Source: Chitinophagaceae bacterium (GTDB lineage: Bacteria > Bacteroidota > Bacteroidia > Chitinophagales > Chitinophagaceae). From it: 64,000 nt of DNA. This document shows positions 26,942-35,525 of the stretch, in pieces. The position numbers and the translations under genes were made by a program. Position 1 is the first letter of the stretch, and each line of letters begins with the position of its first letter. The DNA is taken from contig CANGYR010000002.1 in assembly GCA_947458275.1 (NCBI GenBank), forward strand, positions 186,001-250,000, written 5' to 3'. The notes beneath the pieces were generated by a model that was not told the origin of the DNA, made no database searches, and saw nothing but the letters and a program-made list of their open reading frames with translations.

Positions 26942-28369
26942 CTATTTCTTTCTCCTGATATTTTTTTTGTGACTGGCAATTAAATCAACCACCTGTTGAT
27001 GCTTAAGCAAAGAGGGATTCAGCTCCAAAATATTTTTCATCAGTTTGGGATTCACTTTCATTGAGTTTTCAAGACTAACCAAAGCCTCTTTTAATTTACC
27101 CGCGGCAAATAAGAACAAGCTCCTGTAAAAACCAAAAATTGGTTTTGAATCGGTGTGCTCATATGCATAAGAAGCATACTCAATACCTTCTTCATAAAAT
27201 TCCGCATGATAAAGGCATTTAAGTAGTTCTACCCAGCCTGTTACATTTTTAGGCCTTACCCGTATTACATTACCAAAATAAGTCAACGCTTCATCTGTAT
27301 CTCCCAGCTGCATATAACATTGACCTGCAGCCAGATTGTATTCTGGTTGCATAACATGTGCCTTTAATGCAGATTGTAAAGACTTCAATGCATTATCCCA
27401 GGCAGCTTCATTCATGTAAGTCAGTGCGAGTTTATAGTGCATCTGGCTATCCTCCGGATTCAAATGGCAGGCCTTTTTATAATTGTTTCGTGCCTGTGAA
27501 TAATTTTTTAATTTATCATAGCAATGACCGATTGCTTCATACAGCAGTGCTTCGGGTCTTGATAAATCAAGTACTTTTTCCAGTACTTCAATGGCATCCT
27601 TGAATTTTCTCAGCTTGATATAAGCATCACCCATATTCCTGTATGCATAATCAAACTTTTCATCTATTGCCACGGCATATTGATAGGCATCAATTGCCTT
27701 CTCATATAACTTAAGGCCCTGATAGGCGGCTCCTAAATTAAACCAGGCCAGTTCATTGTAGGGATATTCTTCAATGATTTTCAGATGCAAACTAATCCCC
27801 TCCTCGTTCCTGCCGGTAAAGTCAGTCCAAAAACAAATTTTATACAATGCCTCTTCGTTGGATGGATCCAGCTCAAGAATTATTTTGAGGCAGTCAAAAA
27901 CCATTTCAAAATTTTCATAATCGTCATAAACTTCAGAGAGTTCAAACAGCAAATCGATGCGCTCATCCCCTTCAAAATATTCAATAATATAGTCAAAAAT
28001 TTTATGGGCATCTTCCTGCATATCCAATGCTAAAAATGCATCTGCCCTGATGATGAAAAGTGATCCGTCTGAAGCATCAAGCAATTCTGCCTGCTCCAAA
28101 ACATCCAACGATTCCCTGTATTTTCTCAATGAAATCAGAATATCAGCTTTTTTTATCAATAATGCTGCCGAATAAGGATACTGATTACAACCCAGCTCTG
28201 CCGCTTCAAATGCCTTGTTATACTTTTCTTTCTCATCATAATAATCAACAATCCTTTCAAACCCTTCCTCTTCAATGAATGAATGAGCCTTTCCCTCTAC
28301 CAGATTGTTGTACTGCTCCAACAGCTCTCTCAACTCGTCCCGGTTCTGTCCATATGGATTTTTACTCAT
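26942..28369 (-). CDS. tetratricopeptide repeat protein
   Basis: A 475-residue cytoplasmic all-helical protein with no signal peptide. It carries about a dozen consecutive TPR units, for example AWFNLGAAYQGLKLYEKAID, AYRNMGDAYIKLRKFKDAIE, LYEAIGHCYDKLKNYSQARN and MHYKLALTYMNEAAWDNALK. The N-terminus is hydrophilic and acidic; the C-terminus is a basic KKNIRRKK. TPR arrays are protein-binding scaffolds; the partner is not evident. It is on the same strand as the phosphosulfolactate synthase gene but separated from it by that gene's own promoter. Conserved in Bacteroidota, unknown role. Confidence 0.85.
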   Translation of the reverse strand: MSKNPYGQNRDELRELLEQYNNLVEGKAHSFIEEEGFERIVDYYDEKEKYNKAFEAAELGCNQYPYSAALLIKKADILISLRKYRESLDVLEQAELLDASDGSLFIIRADAFLALDMQEDAHKIFDYIIEYFEGDERIDLLFELSEVYDDYENFEMVFDCLKIILELDPSNEEALYKICFWTDFTGRNEEGISLHLKIIEEYPYNELAWFNLGAAYQGLKLYEKAIDAYQYAVAIDEKFDYAYRNMGDAYIKLRKFKDAIEVLEKVLDLSRPEALLYEAIGHCYDKLKNYSQARNNYKKACHLNPEDSQMHYKLALTYMNEAAWDNALKSLQSALKAHVMQPEYNLAAGQCYMQLGDTDEALTYFGNVIRVRPKNVTGWVELLKCLYHAEFYEEGIEYASYAYEHTDSKPIFGFYRSLFLFAAGKLKEALVSLENSMKVNPKLMKNILELNPSLLKHQQVVDLIASHKKNIRRKK

Positions 28370-28502
28370 TTGTTTATATTTAACCTAATTTACTGATTTT
28401 TACTAAATTAAAAATTATTTTATGTTTTTATCCCTATGATTTTTATCAACATTAAGTTGTGAAAAAAAGGGTAATTTATTTTTTTTAACAGAAAATATAT
28501 AT

Positions 28503-28510
28503 TATATTTG
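28503..28510 (+). promoter_or_regulatory. putative -7 box of the small exported protein gene
   Basis: TATATTTG matches TAnnTTTG exactly, 23 bases before the ATG at 28534. The -33 position is a T-run without TTG. Confidence 0.5.
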
Positions 28511-28533
28511 GGAACTTAAACGAAACTAATTTT

Positions 28534-28887
28534 ATGAGACAGTTCACCAAATCGATACTAATCCTATGTATTGTTTCAGGGAATATGCTCTATCTATATG
28601 CCGACAGAGGGGTTAGGAGAAAAGCAAAAAACAAAGTAGTTCTAAATATCAATACCAACTATAATTTCAGAAACTCATTAAATACCAACCTTAACTCGGG
28701 CATGAAGTTTAATGATTATTCACTAATCGAAGCAGACTGCGAAAGCACTTATGTATCAGGGCTGCTGGTGAGCACTTACCAAAAAGGAAATGTGGTTTAT
28801 CTGTTACCAAACAAACAAAAAACAGTTACTCCCGAAATTAAACAAACTTTTTCCGGATCAAAATTGGTCATCAAATCAAAAAGCTAA
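28534..28887 (+). CDS. small exported protein of unknown function
   Basis: A 117-residue protein with a signal peptide (SILILCIVSGNMLYLYA, about residues 7-23) and a basic mature N-terminus (DRGVRRKAKNK). The rest is polar and beta-rich (VVLNINTNYNFRNSLNTNLN, VVYLLPNKQKTVTP). No family was recognised. It has its own promoter-like box and a strong terminator 11 bases after the stop, so it is a compact monocistronic unit. That, plus the signal peptide, argues that it is a real gene. Confidence 0.7.
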   Translation: MRQFTKSILILCIVSGNMLYLYADRGVRRKAKNKVVLNINTNYNFRNSLNTNLNSGMKFNDYSLIEADCESTYVSGLLVSTYQKGNVVYLLPNKQKTVTPEIKQTFSGSKLVIKSKS

Positions 28888-28898
28888 TATAAAAATCA

Positions 28899-28922
28899 AA
28901 ACCGCCTCAAGGCGGTTTTTTT
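28899..28922. terminator. terminator after the small exported protein gene
   Basis: ACCGCC-TCAA-GGCGGT is followed by seven T residues on the plus strand; A-rich flanks allow weaker function on the minus strand. It separates two convergent genes. Confidence 0.85.
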
Positions 28923-28926
28923 GTAA

Positions 28927-29604
28927 CTATTTTTCTTCCCCTTTTACTTTAATTGCTTCCTCATACGTTATTTTTCTATAGCCTGTTTGGGGCTCATCAA
29001 ATATGGAGGATACAATATTGTCATCATTGATACTTCTTAAAGTGTAAGTAAACACTTCATCACCCTTTTTCACACTATATTTAACCGGAATACCTGAAAG
29101 ATTAGAGAAACAATTATAATAACTTTTGTTATTAATTTGACGATCATCCAGAACATAAACTTCAGTAACATAGCTGCTGGGGGCTAATGCTTTTGACTTT
29201 TTACACTTAAATCCGTTTATTACTTTTTCTTCATTAGTACCTTCAAAAGAAATACTTGAAAAAAAACGATTTCTACTGAACCAATTGGATTCAGTGAGTG
29301 TAATTATCAACTTCTGTCCACTGTATTCTTTTAAAATGAAACCGGACTTGTTGCTGTTATTATAGATATTAGACTCTGTACCTATAGTGCTGGACATATC
29401 AGTACGGCTAAGATTTCCTTTAATGAATATACTCAACCTAGCTCCTTCAAATGATTTTATGAGAGCACTATTTTTTGATGTATTTAAAGTAATATCATAA
29501 ACCAATGACACTTCTTTAATCTGCTCCTGAGAGAATAATTTTTCAGGTAAGATTGTAACTATACAAAAGAGTAAAAAACAGAAATATGACAGTATCTTTT
29601 GCAT
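28927..29604 (-). CDS. exported protein, GLPGLI/DUF4412-like
   Basis: A 225-residue exported protein. The signal peptide (FCFLLFCIVTILP, then KLFSQ) is followed by beta-rich sequence with VSLVYDITLN, a central NGFKCKKSKA motif, VTEVYVLDD and a final GYRKITYEEA. The pattern resembles the periplasmic GLPGLI/DUF4412-type families of Bacteroidota, where a G-[FY]-K-C-K/x segment precedes a statement strand for metal or lipid-like binding. This resemblance is by eye. It is 35 bases downstream of yidC and may be cotranscribed. Function unknown. Confidence 0.6.
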   Translation of the reverse strand: MQKILSYFCFLLFCIVTILPEKLFSQEQIKEVSLVYDITLNTSKNSALIKSFEGARLSIFIKGNLSRTDMSSTIGTESNIYNNSNKSGFILKEYSGQKLIITLTESNWFSRNRFFSSISFEGTNEEKVINGFKCKKSKALAPSSYVTEVYVLDDRQINNKSYYNCFSNLSGIPVKYSVKKGDEVFTYTLRSINDDNIVSSIFDEPQTGYRKITYEEAIKVKGEEK

Positions 29605-29639
29605 AGAATTCCGGTTTATGACTGAGAGCGTTCCAGTAG

Positions 29640-31475
29640 TTAACTTTTATTCTTATTCTTTAAGTCCTGTAATTTACGTTGACTTTCCTGCATTGCATCA
29701 ATTCTCTCCTGTATTTTAGATTTTTTAACAGGCTTCTTTCTGTTTTCATTGATCTGATCCATGATTTTATCATGATCAATAATGTACTTCTGAATAATGA
29801 TTTGTAAAATTAGCGTAATGGTATTAGAAATTGTATAATACCAGGTAAGAGCAGCCGGTAACTTATTAAATACCCCCAATAGTAAAACAGGGAATATATA
29901 AGGCATATACTTCATCATCGGATTGCTGTTATCCTGCATGTTACTCATGCTGTATATGGATATCAGCAAACTGGTAACTACCGCTGTAAGGGTGAATAGA
30001 CTTACATGATCACCGTAAAAAGGTATGTTGAAAGGTAAATTAAGAATAGAATCATAAGAAGCAAGATCATTAGCCCATAAAAAGTTTTTCCCTCTTAAGT
30101 CAATGTTGGACTGAAAGAAATAATAAAGAGACATGAAAATGGGAATCTGCAGTAAGGCCGGTAAACAACCTCCAAGTGGGTTAACCCCTGCACTTCTCCA
30201 GAGTTTCATTTGCTCCATTCCAAATGCCTGCTGATCATCTTTAAATTTTTCTTTCAAAGCATCTACTTCAGGTTTCAACACCTTCATTTTTGCTCCACTC
30301 AAATAACTCTTGTAGAGAATAGGTGAAGTGATTAATCGAATAAATAAGGTAAGTAATAAAATCACAATACCCATACTTCCAATATATTTTTGAAAAAAGT
30401 CAAATACAGGCAGCAATAAATGGCGATTGATATATTTCACAAAAAAGAATATTCCTGAACCATAAGGCACAATGTTTTCCTGTTTGTTGTTGTAATTTTT
30501 CAGAATATTATAATCTGTAGGACCATAATATAATTGTAATGGAAGCGTTGCATTATTTACTCCCTGAAAGGCATATTGTGCTGTTGTTGTAAATCTTCCC
30601 AGATAATGGTTTAATGTGTCTGAGGGAATAGTCCAGGTGGTATTCACCGAAGAGAATTTATTTTTTGCGATTATTGTACTAGTAAAAAACTGTTGTTTAA
30701 TACTCAGCCATTCAACATTTTTTGAAAAAGATTTTGTGTCTCCTGTTCCAAAGTATTCAAAATCAAAATTTCCATTTTCCAAATAACTGAAATGACATTG
30801 AGTAAGTTCGTATGCGTGATCCTTTTCAATCTGCGGAACTTCAGATTGCCAGTTAATATTGATTAAATTCTGAGATAACAATTTATCCGCACCTTCAATG
30901 TAAATATTAAAGTCAATCAGATAATCATTTTGTCTTAAAATGTATTGATGGGTAATTTTCCTTCCGGCAGAATCAGCAGCAACAAAATTGATTGTTTTGC
31001 TATTATCCTGATTGTTTACAACCGGCAAAGCTTTAAACATGAGTTTATTTGTTTCCGCAGTTTGATTAGCAGAAGTATTAATCCTGTAGCCGAATTGATT
31101 AAAATCCCCTTCCCTGATAATCACCGGAGTGCCGTCGTATTTTTTAAACTTCTTCAGTTCAACTGAACGGGGTTGTGCTCCTTTGTTAGTGAACGATATT
31201 TTCAACAAGTCGTTTTCTACATTGATGGTTTCGGCTACAATGCTATCATTATTGAAAGCTGCAACTTTCCCGCTTTGGGCAATGGAATCTGCTTTTACTA
31301 AATCCGCTTTTACCAAATTAGAATCAATCTTTGGTTTGGTTCTCGCAATAGAATCAGCAATTCTTTTTTGTTCAGCCTCATACTCCAATCTGTTTTTACT
31401 GTTCAGTGCAAACATACCAATCAATAAAGCCCCAATCAGAACAAATCCAATCAGTGTATTTCTATCCATTCCCAT
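29640..31475 (-). CDS. yidC: membrane protein insertase YidC
   Basis: A 611-residue inner-membrane insertase. The start at 31475 (MGMDRNTLIGFVLIGALL) is preferred over an in-frame ATG 57 bases upstream, because a -7 promoter box lies between them. An N-terminal TM anchor is followed by a large periplasmic beta-domain (about residues 60-350). Then come the conserved insertase core (LSGAKMKVLKPEVDALKEKF, NPLGGCLPALLQIPIFMSLY) with a positively charged groove and further TM segments. It ends in a basic KKPVKKSKIQERID tail. It inserts respiratory and other membrane proteins with or without Sec. Length is typical of Bacteroidota. Confidence 0.95.
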   Translation of the reverse strand: MGMDRNTLIGFVLIGALLIGMFALNSKNRLEYEAEQKRIADSIARTKPKIDSNLVKADLVKADSIAQSGKVAAFNNDSIVAETINVENDLLKISFTNKGAQPRSVELKKFKKYDGTPVIIREGDFNQFGYRINTSANQTAETNKLMFKALPVVNNQDNSKTINFVAADSAGRKITHQYILRQNDYLIDFNIYIEGADKLLSQNLININWQSEVPQIEKDHAYELTQCHFSYLENGNFDFEYFGTGDTKSFSKNVEWLSIKQQFFTSTIIAKNKFSSVNTTWTIPSDTLNHYLGRFTTTAQYAFQGVNNATLPLQLYYGPTDYNILKNYNNKQENIVPYGSGIFFFVKYINRHLLLPVFDFFQKYIGSMGIVILLLTLFIRLITSPILYKSYLSGAKMKVLKPEVDALKEKFKDDQQAFGMEQMKLWRSAGVNPLGGCLPALLQIPIFMSLYYFFQSNIDLRGKNFLWANDLASYDSILNLPFNIPFYGDHVSLFTLTAVVTSLLISIYSMSNMQDNSNPMMKYMPYIFPVLLLGVFNKLPAALTWYYTISNTITLILQIIIQKYIIDHDKIMDQINENRKKPVKKSKIQERIDAMQESQRKLQDLKNKNKS

Positions 31476-31495
31476 AATTAAATTTTTAAAGTATG

Positions 31496-31503
31496 CAAAT
31501 TTA
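31496..31503 (-). promoter_or_regulatory. putative -7 box of yidC
   Basis: The minus strand reads TAAATTTG, a TAnnTTTG match, 20 bases before the preferred yidC ATG. It lies inside the longer open frame, which supports the shorter start. Confidence 0.5.
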
Positions 31504-31570
31504 GTCAATGTGTTGCACATGTATTCTAACACAGATGACTAATTTGTCACAATCAGGCCTCTTTTAAAAT

Positions 31571-31602
31571 AACAAAGCCCTTGAAGAACAAGGGCTTTGT
31601 TG
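31571..31602 (-). terminator. terminator of rplY
   Basis: AACAAAGCCCTTG and CAAGGGCTTTGTT form 13 perfect pairs around a short loop. The tail on the minus strand is AT-rich (ATTTTAAAA). It lies 16 bases after the L25 gene stop. Confidence 0.8.
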
Positions 31603-31617
31603 AATAATTCTTATCAA

Positions 31618-32235
31618 TTATTTCTTCGCAGCGGCAGCCGATGCAGCGCCCCCTCCTGCTGCTTTTGGTGCAGCGGCTTCTTCTTGTTTCAACTGACGCG
31701 TCATAGTTACTGAAGCAATAGGAATTCTCGGTGAATTTAAAACTTCCATATTGTCAGCTATGATATTTTCAACACGAATATTTTCGTTTAACTGAAGATT
31801 ACTCAAATCAACCTCAATAAACTCTTTCAAATATTTAGGAAGTGTTTTGATTTTGATTGATTTAATCTTGGTAACCAATTTACCCCCTGCTTTCACACCT
31901 GCAGGAGTTCCTGTATATTTTAACGGTAAAGTAGCGATTACTTTTTTATCTTCAACCAGCTCAAGAAAATCTATGTGAATCAGTTTATCTGTTACCTTGT
32001 CAAATTGCAGGTCTTTTAAAATGCATTTGTAAGAATTGTTATTGACCTTAATGTCTGCAATCATAAACTCTGATGTATACACAATGGATTTAAAATCACT
32101 TGCCAGTGCATAAAAATTAATTTCAGATTTGCCTCCGTAAATTACAGCTGGCACGTTTTGTTGAGAGCGAAGTTGGCGGGTGGCTTTTTTTCCGCTTTCG
32201 GTCCTCAACTGACCTTCGATTGTAATTGTTTTCAT
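31618..32235 (-). CDS. rplY: 50S ribosomal protein L25/general stress protein Ctc
   Basis: A 205-residue long-form L25 (Ctc) that binds 5S rRNA. The N-terminal domain shows TIEGQLRTESGKKATRQLR and VPAVIYGG, then HIDFLELVEDKKV. The C-terminal TL5/CTC domain shows VKAGGKLVTKIKSIKIKTLP and FIEVDLSNLQLNENIRV. It ends in a low-complexity Ala/Gly tail (AAGGGAASAAAAKK). It follows prs by 109 bases on the same strand, the conserved prs-ctc order known from many bacteria; pth, often next, is not here. Confidence 0.94.
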   Translation of the reverse strand: MKTITIEGQLRTESGKKATRQLRSQQNVPAVIYGGKSEINFYALASDFKSIVYTSEFMIADIKVNNNSYKCILKDLQFDKVTDKLIHIDFLELVEDKKVIATLPLKYTGTPAGVKAGGKLVTKIKSIKIKTLPKYLKEFIEVDLSNLQLNENIRVENIIADNMEVLNSPRIPIASVTMTRQLKQEEAAAPKAAGGGAASAAAAKK

Positions 32236-32344
32236 TGTTGAAATGTTTTTTTGTGAGGCGCGAAGTTAAGAAATACTACTGATAATATAAAGCGTTAGGC
32301 CCCTGAAATTACAAATAATTAATAACCAATTGATTAGGGGCTAA

Positions 32345-33292
32345 TTATGGGAGCATCCTGGACCTTATAAAGAGACTGTTGATGCTCTTGTTTTCGTAGG
32401 CATTTCTTAAAGCCACAGCAAACAATTCATCAGTAGAAAGGACTTTTATTTTTTTACTCTGCTGTTTTAAAGGTATTGTGTCGCATACGACCAGTTCTTC
32501 CAGGACACTTTTTTCAATATTTTCATAAGCCGATCCGCTCAGAACCGGGTGCGTACAAAATGCCCTTACGCTCCTGGCGCCTTTTTCCATCATCAGGCCG
32601 GCACTTTTGGCTAAAGTCCCGCCGGTATCGCAGATGTCGTCAATGAGAATGATATCTCTATCTTTAACATCACCAATCACCACCATACTGGCAATTTCAT
32701 TGGCCCTTTTGCGATGTTTATCGCAGATGACCATTTCGCATTCAAAAAACGAAGCAATTTCTCTGATTCTATTGGCGCTGCCCACATCCGGAGCGGCAAA
32801 AGTGAGATTATCCAAATTCAGACTTTCAATGTATGGAATGAATATGGCGGATGACTCCAAATGATCAACCGGGATATCAAAATATCCTTGAATCTGAGGA
32901 GCATGTAAGTCCATGGTCACTACCCTGTCGGCGCCGGCGGCGACAATCATATTGGCAACAAGTTTAGAGCCGATAGCAACTCTGGGCCGATCTTTCCTGT
33001 CTTGTCTGGCATAACCATAATAAGGAATTACTGCAATTACTTTGTAAGCGGAGGCTCTTTTTGCTGCATCTATCATCAGCAGAAGCTCCATGATATTATC
33101 GGTAGGCGCAAAAGTACTTTGTATTAAAAAAACGAACTTCCCTCTTATACTTTCTTGGAATTCAACTCCTATTTCGCCGTCGCTGAACCGCTGTATTTTT
33201 ACTTTTCCTAGCGTCTCGCCAAATTTGCTTGCAATTTTTTCAGCCAGATAACCCGATCCGGTGCCGGAAAATATCTTCGCAGTTGATTCCAT
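32345..33292 (-). CDS. prs: ribose-phosphate pyrophosphokinase
   Basis: A 315-residue class I PRPP synthase making phosphoribosyl pyrophosphate from ribose 5-phosphate and ATP, for nucleotide, His and Trp synthesis. Motifs: RFSDGEIGVEF, the flexible-loop YGYARQDRKDRPR, the metal site MDLHAPQIQGYFDIP, and the PRPP-binding DIILIDDICDTGGTLAKS. Length matches the family. A -7-like box (33335-33328) lies upstream, and the 5' end is divergent from radC. Confidence 0.97.
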   Translation of the reverse strand: MESTAKIFSGTGSGYLAEKIASKFGETLGKVKIQRFSDGEIGVEFQESIRGKFVFLIQSTFAPTDNIMELLLMIDAAKRASAYKVIAVIPYYGYARQDRKDRPRVAIGSKLVANMIVAAGADRVVTMDLHAPQIQGYFDIPVDHLESSAIFIPYIESLNLDNLTFAAPDVGSANRIREIASFFECEMVICDKHRKRANEIASMVVIGDVKDRDIILIDDICDTGGTLAKSAGLMMEKGARSVRAFCTHPVLSGSAYENIEKSVLEELVVCDTIPLKQQSKKIKVLSTDELFAVALRNAYENKSINSLFIRSRMLP

Positions 33293-33327
33293 GAAATAAT
33301 ATTATAAGTGGATATAAATTTATTAAG

Positions 33328-33335
33328 CAAAAGTA
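33328..33335 (-). promoter_or_regulatory. putative -7 box of prs
   Basis: The minus strand reads TACTTTTG, matching TAnnTTTG, 36 bases before the prs ATG. No TTG was found at the -33 position. Confidence 0.35.
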
Positions 33336-33381
33336 CATTTAGTTTAGGTTAAATAAGCCGTTATTGTATATTAAATTTTAT

Positions 33382-34068
33382 ATGGAATACACATCAATAA
33401 AAAACTGGACTGCTGAAGAGCGTCCAAGAGAAAAAATGATGTTGCATGGCGCAACAACGCTCTCGAATGCCGAACTGATTGCCATATTATTACGTTCGGG
33501 CAACAGAGAAAAATCTGCTGTAGATTTATCCAGAGATGTACTTAAGTACAGCAATGACAATCTGGATGAACTTGGAAAGATTTCTTTTAAGGAACTGGAA
33601 AAAATAAAAGGCATAGGTCCAACCAAGGCCGTCACCATTATAGCGGCGATGGAGCTGGGGAGAAGAAGGCATGCCGAACTCGCAAGAAAGAAAACCTCGG
33701 TTACCTGCAGTAAAGATGTGGCAGACTATCTCAGAATTAATCTCAAAGATTACACCCATGAGGTGTTTGCCGTAATATATTTGAACAGGGCAAACAAAAT
33801 CAATCATTTTGAAATCATCAGCAAGGGAGGCATCACGGGTACTGTTGCTGATCCCAGAATTATTTTGAAAAGGGCCTTGGAGGAAGAGGCCACGAGCATA
33901 GTGCTCAGCCACAATCATCCTTCAGGAAATCTCCAACCCAGCAAAGCAGATGAAGATCTGACTAATAAAATCAAAGATGCGGCGGCTTTGCTGGACATAA
34001 AACTGCTCGACCATATCATTGTAAGCGATGCCGGATATTTCAGTTTTATGGATGAGGGGCTATTATAA
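33382..34068 (+). CDS. radC: RadC-family JAB/MPN protein
   Basis: A 228-residue RadC homologue. An N-terminal helix-hairpin-helix region (ELEKIKGIGPTKAVTIIAAM) is followed by the JAMM metal-site motif SHNHPSGNLQPSKADEDLT and a final IIVSDAGYFSF. The ATG at 33382 is chosen over a TTG 18 bases upstream. RadC proteins were named for a repair phenotype now doubted; JAMM domains are metal-dependent isopeptidase-like folds, and the true function is unknown. It is monocistronic and ends exactly one base before the stop of the convergent DUF3467 gene. Confidence 0.95.
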   Translation: MEYTSIKNWTAEERPREKMMLHGATTLSNAELIAILLRSGNREKSAVDLSRDVLKYSNDNLDELGKISFKELEKIKGIGPTKAVTIIAAMELGRRRHAELARKKTSVTCSKDVADYLRINLKDYTHEVFAVIYLNRANKINHFEIISKGGITGTVADPRIILKRALEEEATSIVLSHNHPSGNLQPSKADEDLTNKIKDAAALLDIKLLDHIIVSDAGYFSFMDEGLL

Positions 34069-34383
34069 TTATGCCTGGCCTGCAGGTCCTCCGAAATTGA
34101 AAGGTATCTCTATACTTTCCATATCCTGTATGGTTCCATTTGCAGCTTCGAATTTCTTTACATTGTCTATAATTGCCTTCATGAATCTTTTTGCATGAAA
34201 TGGAGTAAGTATAATGCGGTTCTTTACTTTACTTTTAGGCGTTCCGGGCATTACGTTTACAAAATCAATTACAAATTCTGCATGACTATGTGTGATGATG
34301 GCGAGGTTGGCATAGGTTCCTTCTGCCACTTCTTCAGATATCTCAATATTTAATTGATTCGTAAGGTTGTTTTGATCAGACAT
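34069..34383 (-). CDS. DUF3467 protein
   Basis: A 104-residue cytoplasmic protein fitting DUF3467: GTYANLAIITHSHAEFVIDF, VMPGTPKSKVKNRIILTP and HAKRFMKAIIDNVKKFE. The end is Gly/Pro-rich (PFNFGGPAGQA). Family function is unknown; in many Bacteroidota it lies next to rpoC, which is not the case here. It converges on radC with no spacer. Confidence 0.85.
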   Translation of the reverse strand: MSDQNNLTNQLNIEISEEVAEGTYANLAIITHSHAEFVIDFVNVMPGTPKSKVKNRIILTPFHAKRFMKAIIDNVKKFEAANGTIQDMESIEIPFNFGGPAGQA

Positions 34384-34430
34384 GTTTTTATTTCAAAGGT
34401 AAGATTATCGTTTAGAAAATTATAATTAAA

Positions 34431-34454
34431 AAGGGTTGCCGAATGGCAACCCTT
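34431..34454 (-). terminator. terminator of the SusC-SusD-DUF1735 operon
   Basis: AAGGGTTGCC-GAAT-GGCAACCCTT makes 10 perfect pairs and is followed on the minus strand by TTTTTAATT. It lies 24 bases after the DUF1735 gene stop. Confidence 0.85.
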
Positions 34455-34477
34455 GAATATAAAATGTCATTAAATGA

Positions 34478-35482
34478 TTAAGGTCTGGGTTCAATAAACT
34501 CCCAGGTTTCATCAAAAGTAGCCCTTGGTCCTGAAGGAACCACTGATGGCTGTAACATAAAGTATTTTATTCTGATTGTTTTAGTTGACTCGTCAAATGC
34601 ATTGATACCCGTAGGGTCAAGCACTGCTTGCCTGGAATTACTTGCTATGTAGTCTGGTGCACCTGAGCCACCTGAAGGGTCACCTACGAAATTTGCAGGA
34701 TTTACCGGATCCCCGTAATAGTTTCTTACTTCTGAAACGGCATCCGTTGTTGTATTGAAGATTACCTGTAAACCCCAACGACCATAATATGAACCTCCGG
34801 TTGGAGTATTAAATAAATATCCAGGAACTATTTCTCCGTTGATTATCATGTTAACATCCGCACTGCTTGGTCCAGTGGTAACAAGGAAATAGGTTAGCGG
34901 ATAACGAGCGGTGAAAGAAGCGCCGGCTGCAGCAAGATCTTTAAAAGCTCCTGTTACCTTATAAATACCATCATATTTATTTTTCACGGCAATTTTAATT
35001 AGTACTTCTTTCAGATTAGCCGCAACCTGGTAACCATTGTCTGCACTTACCAGTTCCAATCCCAATCCATAAATTTTATTAGGATCAAGGTTGGATGATT
35101 TTTTGATCTCAAGTTCTAGCGTATCCACTACTTGTCCTGCTTTGATAACGCCATCAAGGTTGATGGAGTACTCTTCTGCAGGAAGTAGCGTTAAATCAGG
35201 ATCTGCTGCCACCAAGTCAGGCTTTAAAGCAAATTTCACTTTAATATCGCTGGTTGGCTTGTTGATGGACTCAGCAGAAAATGTAGGTGCTGCGATAATC
35301 TGAGACGCGTCAGAAGAGAAGATGGCATATTTGATGGTACCGGCCTGTGGAAGGGCAACCGCTTTCTTCTCTATAACCTGAACCCCATATTGACCGTTAT
35401 CAAAGCCTTTGTCTTTCAAACATCCTGAAAAAGAGACCGCCATCAGCGCCCCGAGGAATGTTAGTTTTATATATTTTTTCAT
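34478..35482 (-). CDS. DUF1735 surface lipoprotein
   Basis: A 334-residue lipoprotein: signal peptide with lipobox cysteine Cys21 in SFSGCLKDKGFD. Residues about 35-160 fit the DUF1735 (BT_3987-like N-terminal) Ig-like domain (SINKPTSDIKVKFALKPDLV, LPAEEYSINLDGVIKAGQ). A C-terminal region of about 150 residues follows, including the segments YDGIYKVTGAFKD and RIKYFMLQP. Such proteins accompany SusC/SusD pairs and bind glycans or related ligands at the surface. It is the last gene of the cassette, 43 bases after susD. No hydrolase motif was seen. Confidence 0.85.
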   Translation of the reverse strand: MKKYIKLTFLGALMAVSFSGCLKDKGFDNGQYGVQVIEKKAVALPQAGTIKYAIFSSDASQIIAAPTFSAESINKPTSDIKVKFALKPDLVAADPDLTLLPAEEYSINLDGVIKAGQVVDTLELEIKKSSNLDPNKIYGLGLELVSADNGYQVAANLKEVLIKIAVKNKYDGIYKVTGAFKDLAAAGASFTARYPLTYFLVTTGPSSADVNMIINGEIVPGYLFNTPTGGSYYGRWGLQVIFNTTTDAVSEVRNYYGDPVNPANFVGDPSGGSGAPDYIASNSRQAVLDPTGINAFDESTKTIRIKYFMLQPSVVPSGPRATFDETWEFIEPRP

Positions 35483-35525
35483 GTGACTGTTTTTATTATT
35501 TAATGATGAGTTAGGGTTTTAGATT

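Noticed and set aside
31129..31542. 137-residue plus-strand frame over the start of yidC
   Set aside because: Hydrophobic antisense image of the yidC N-terminal region; no independent support.
32280..32345. Inverted repeat TAGGCCCCT...AGGGGCTA after prs as a terminator
   Set aside because: The loop is over 30 bases and no T-tract follows, so it is weak; prs may simply read into the L25 gene.
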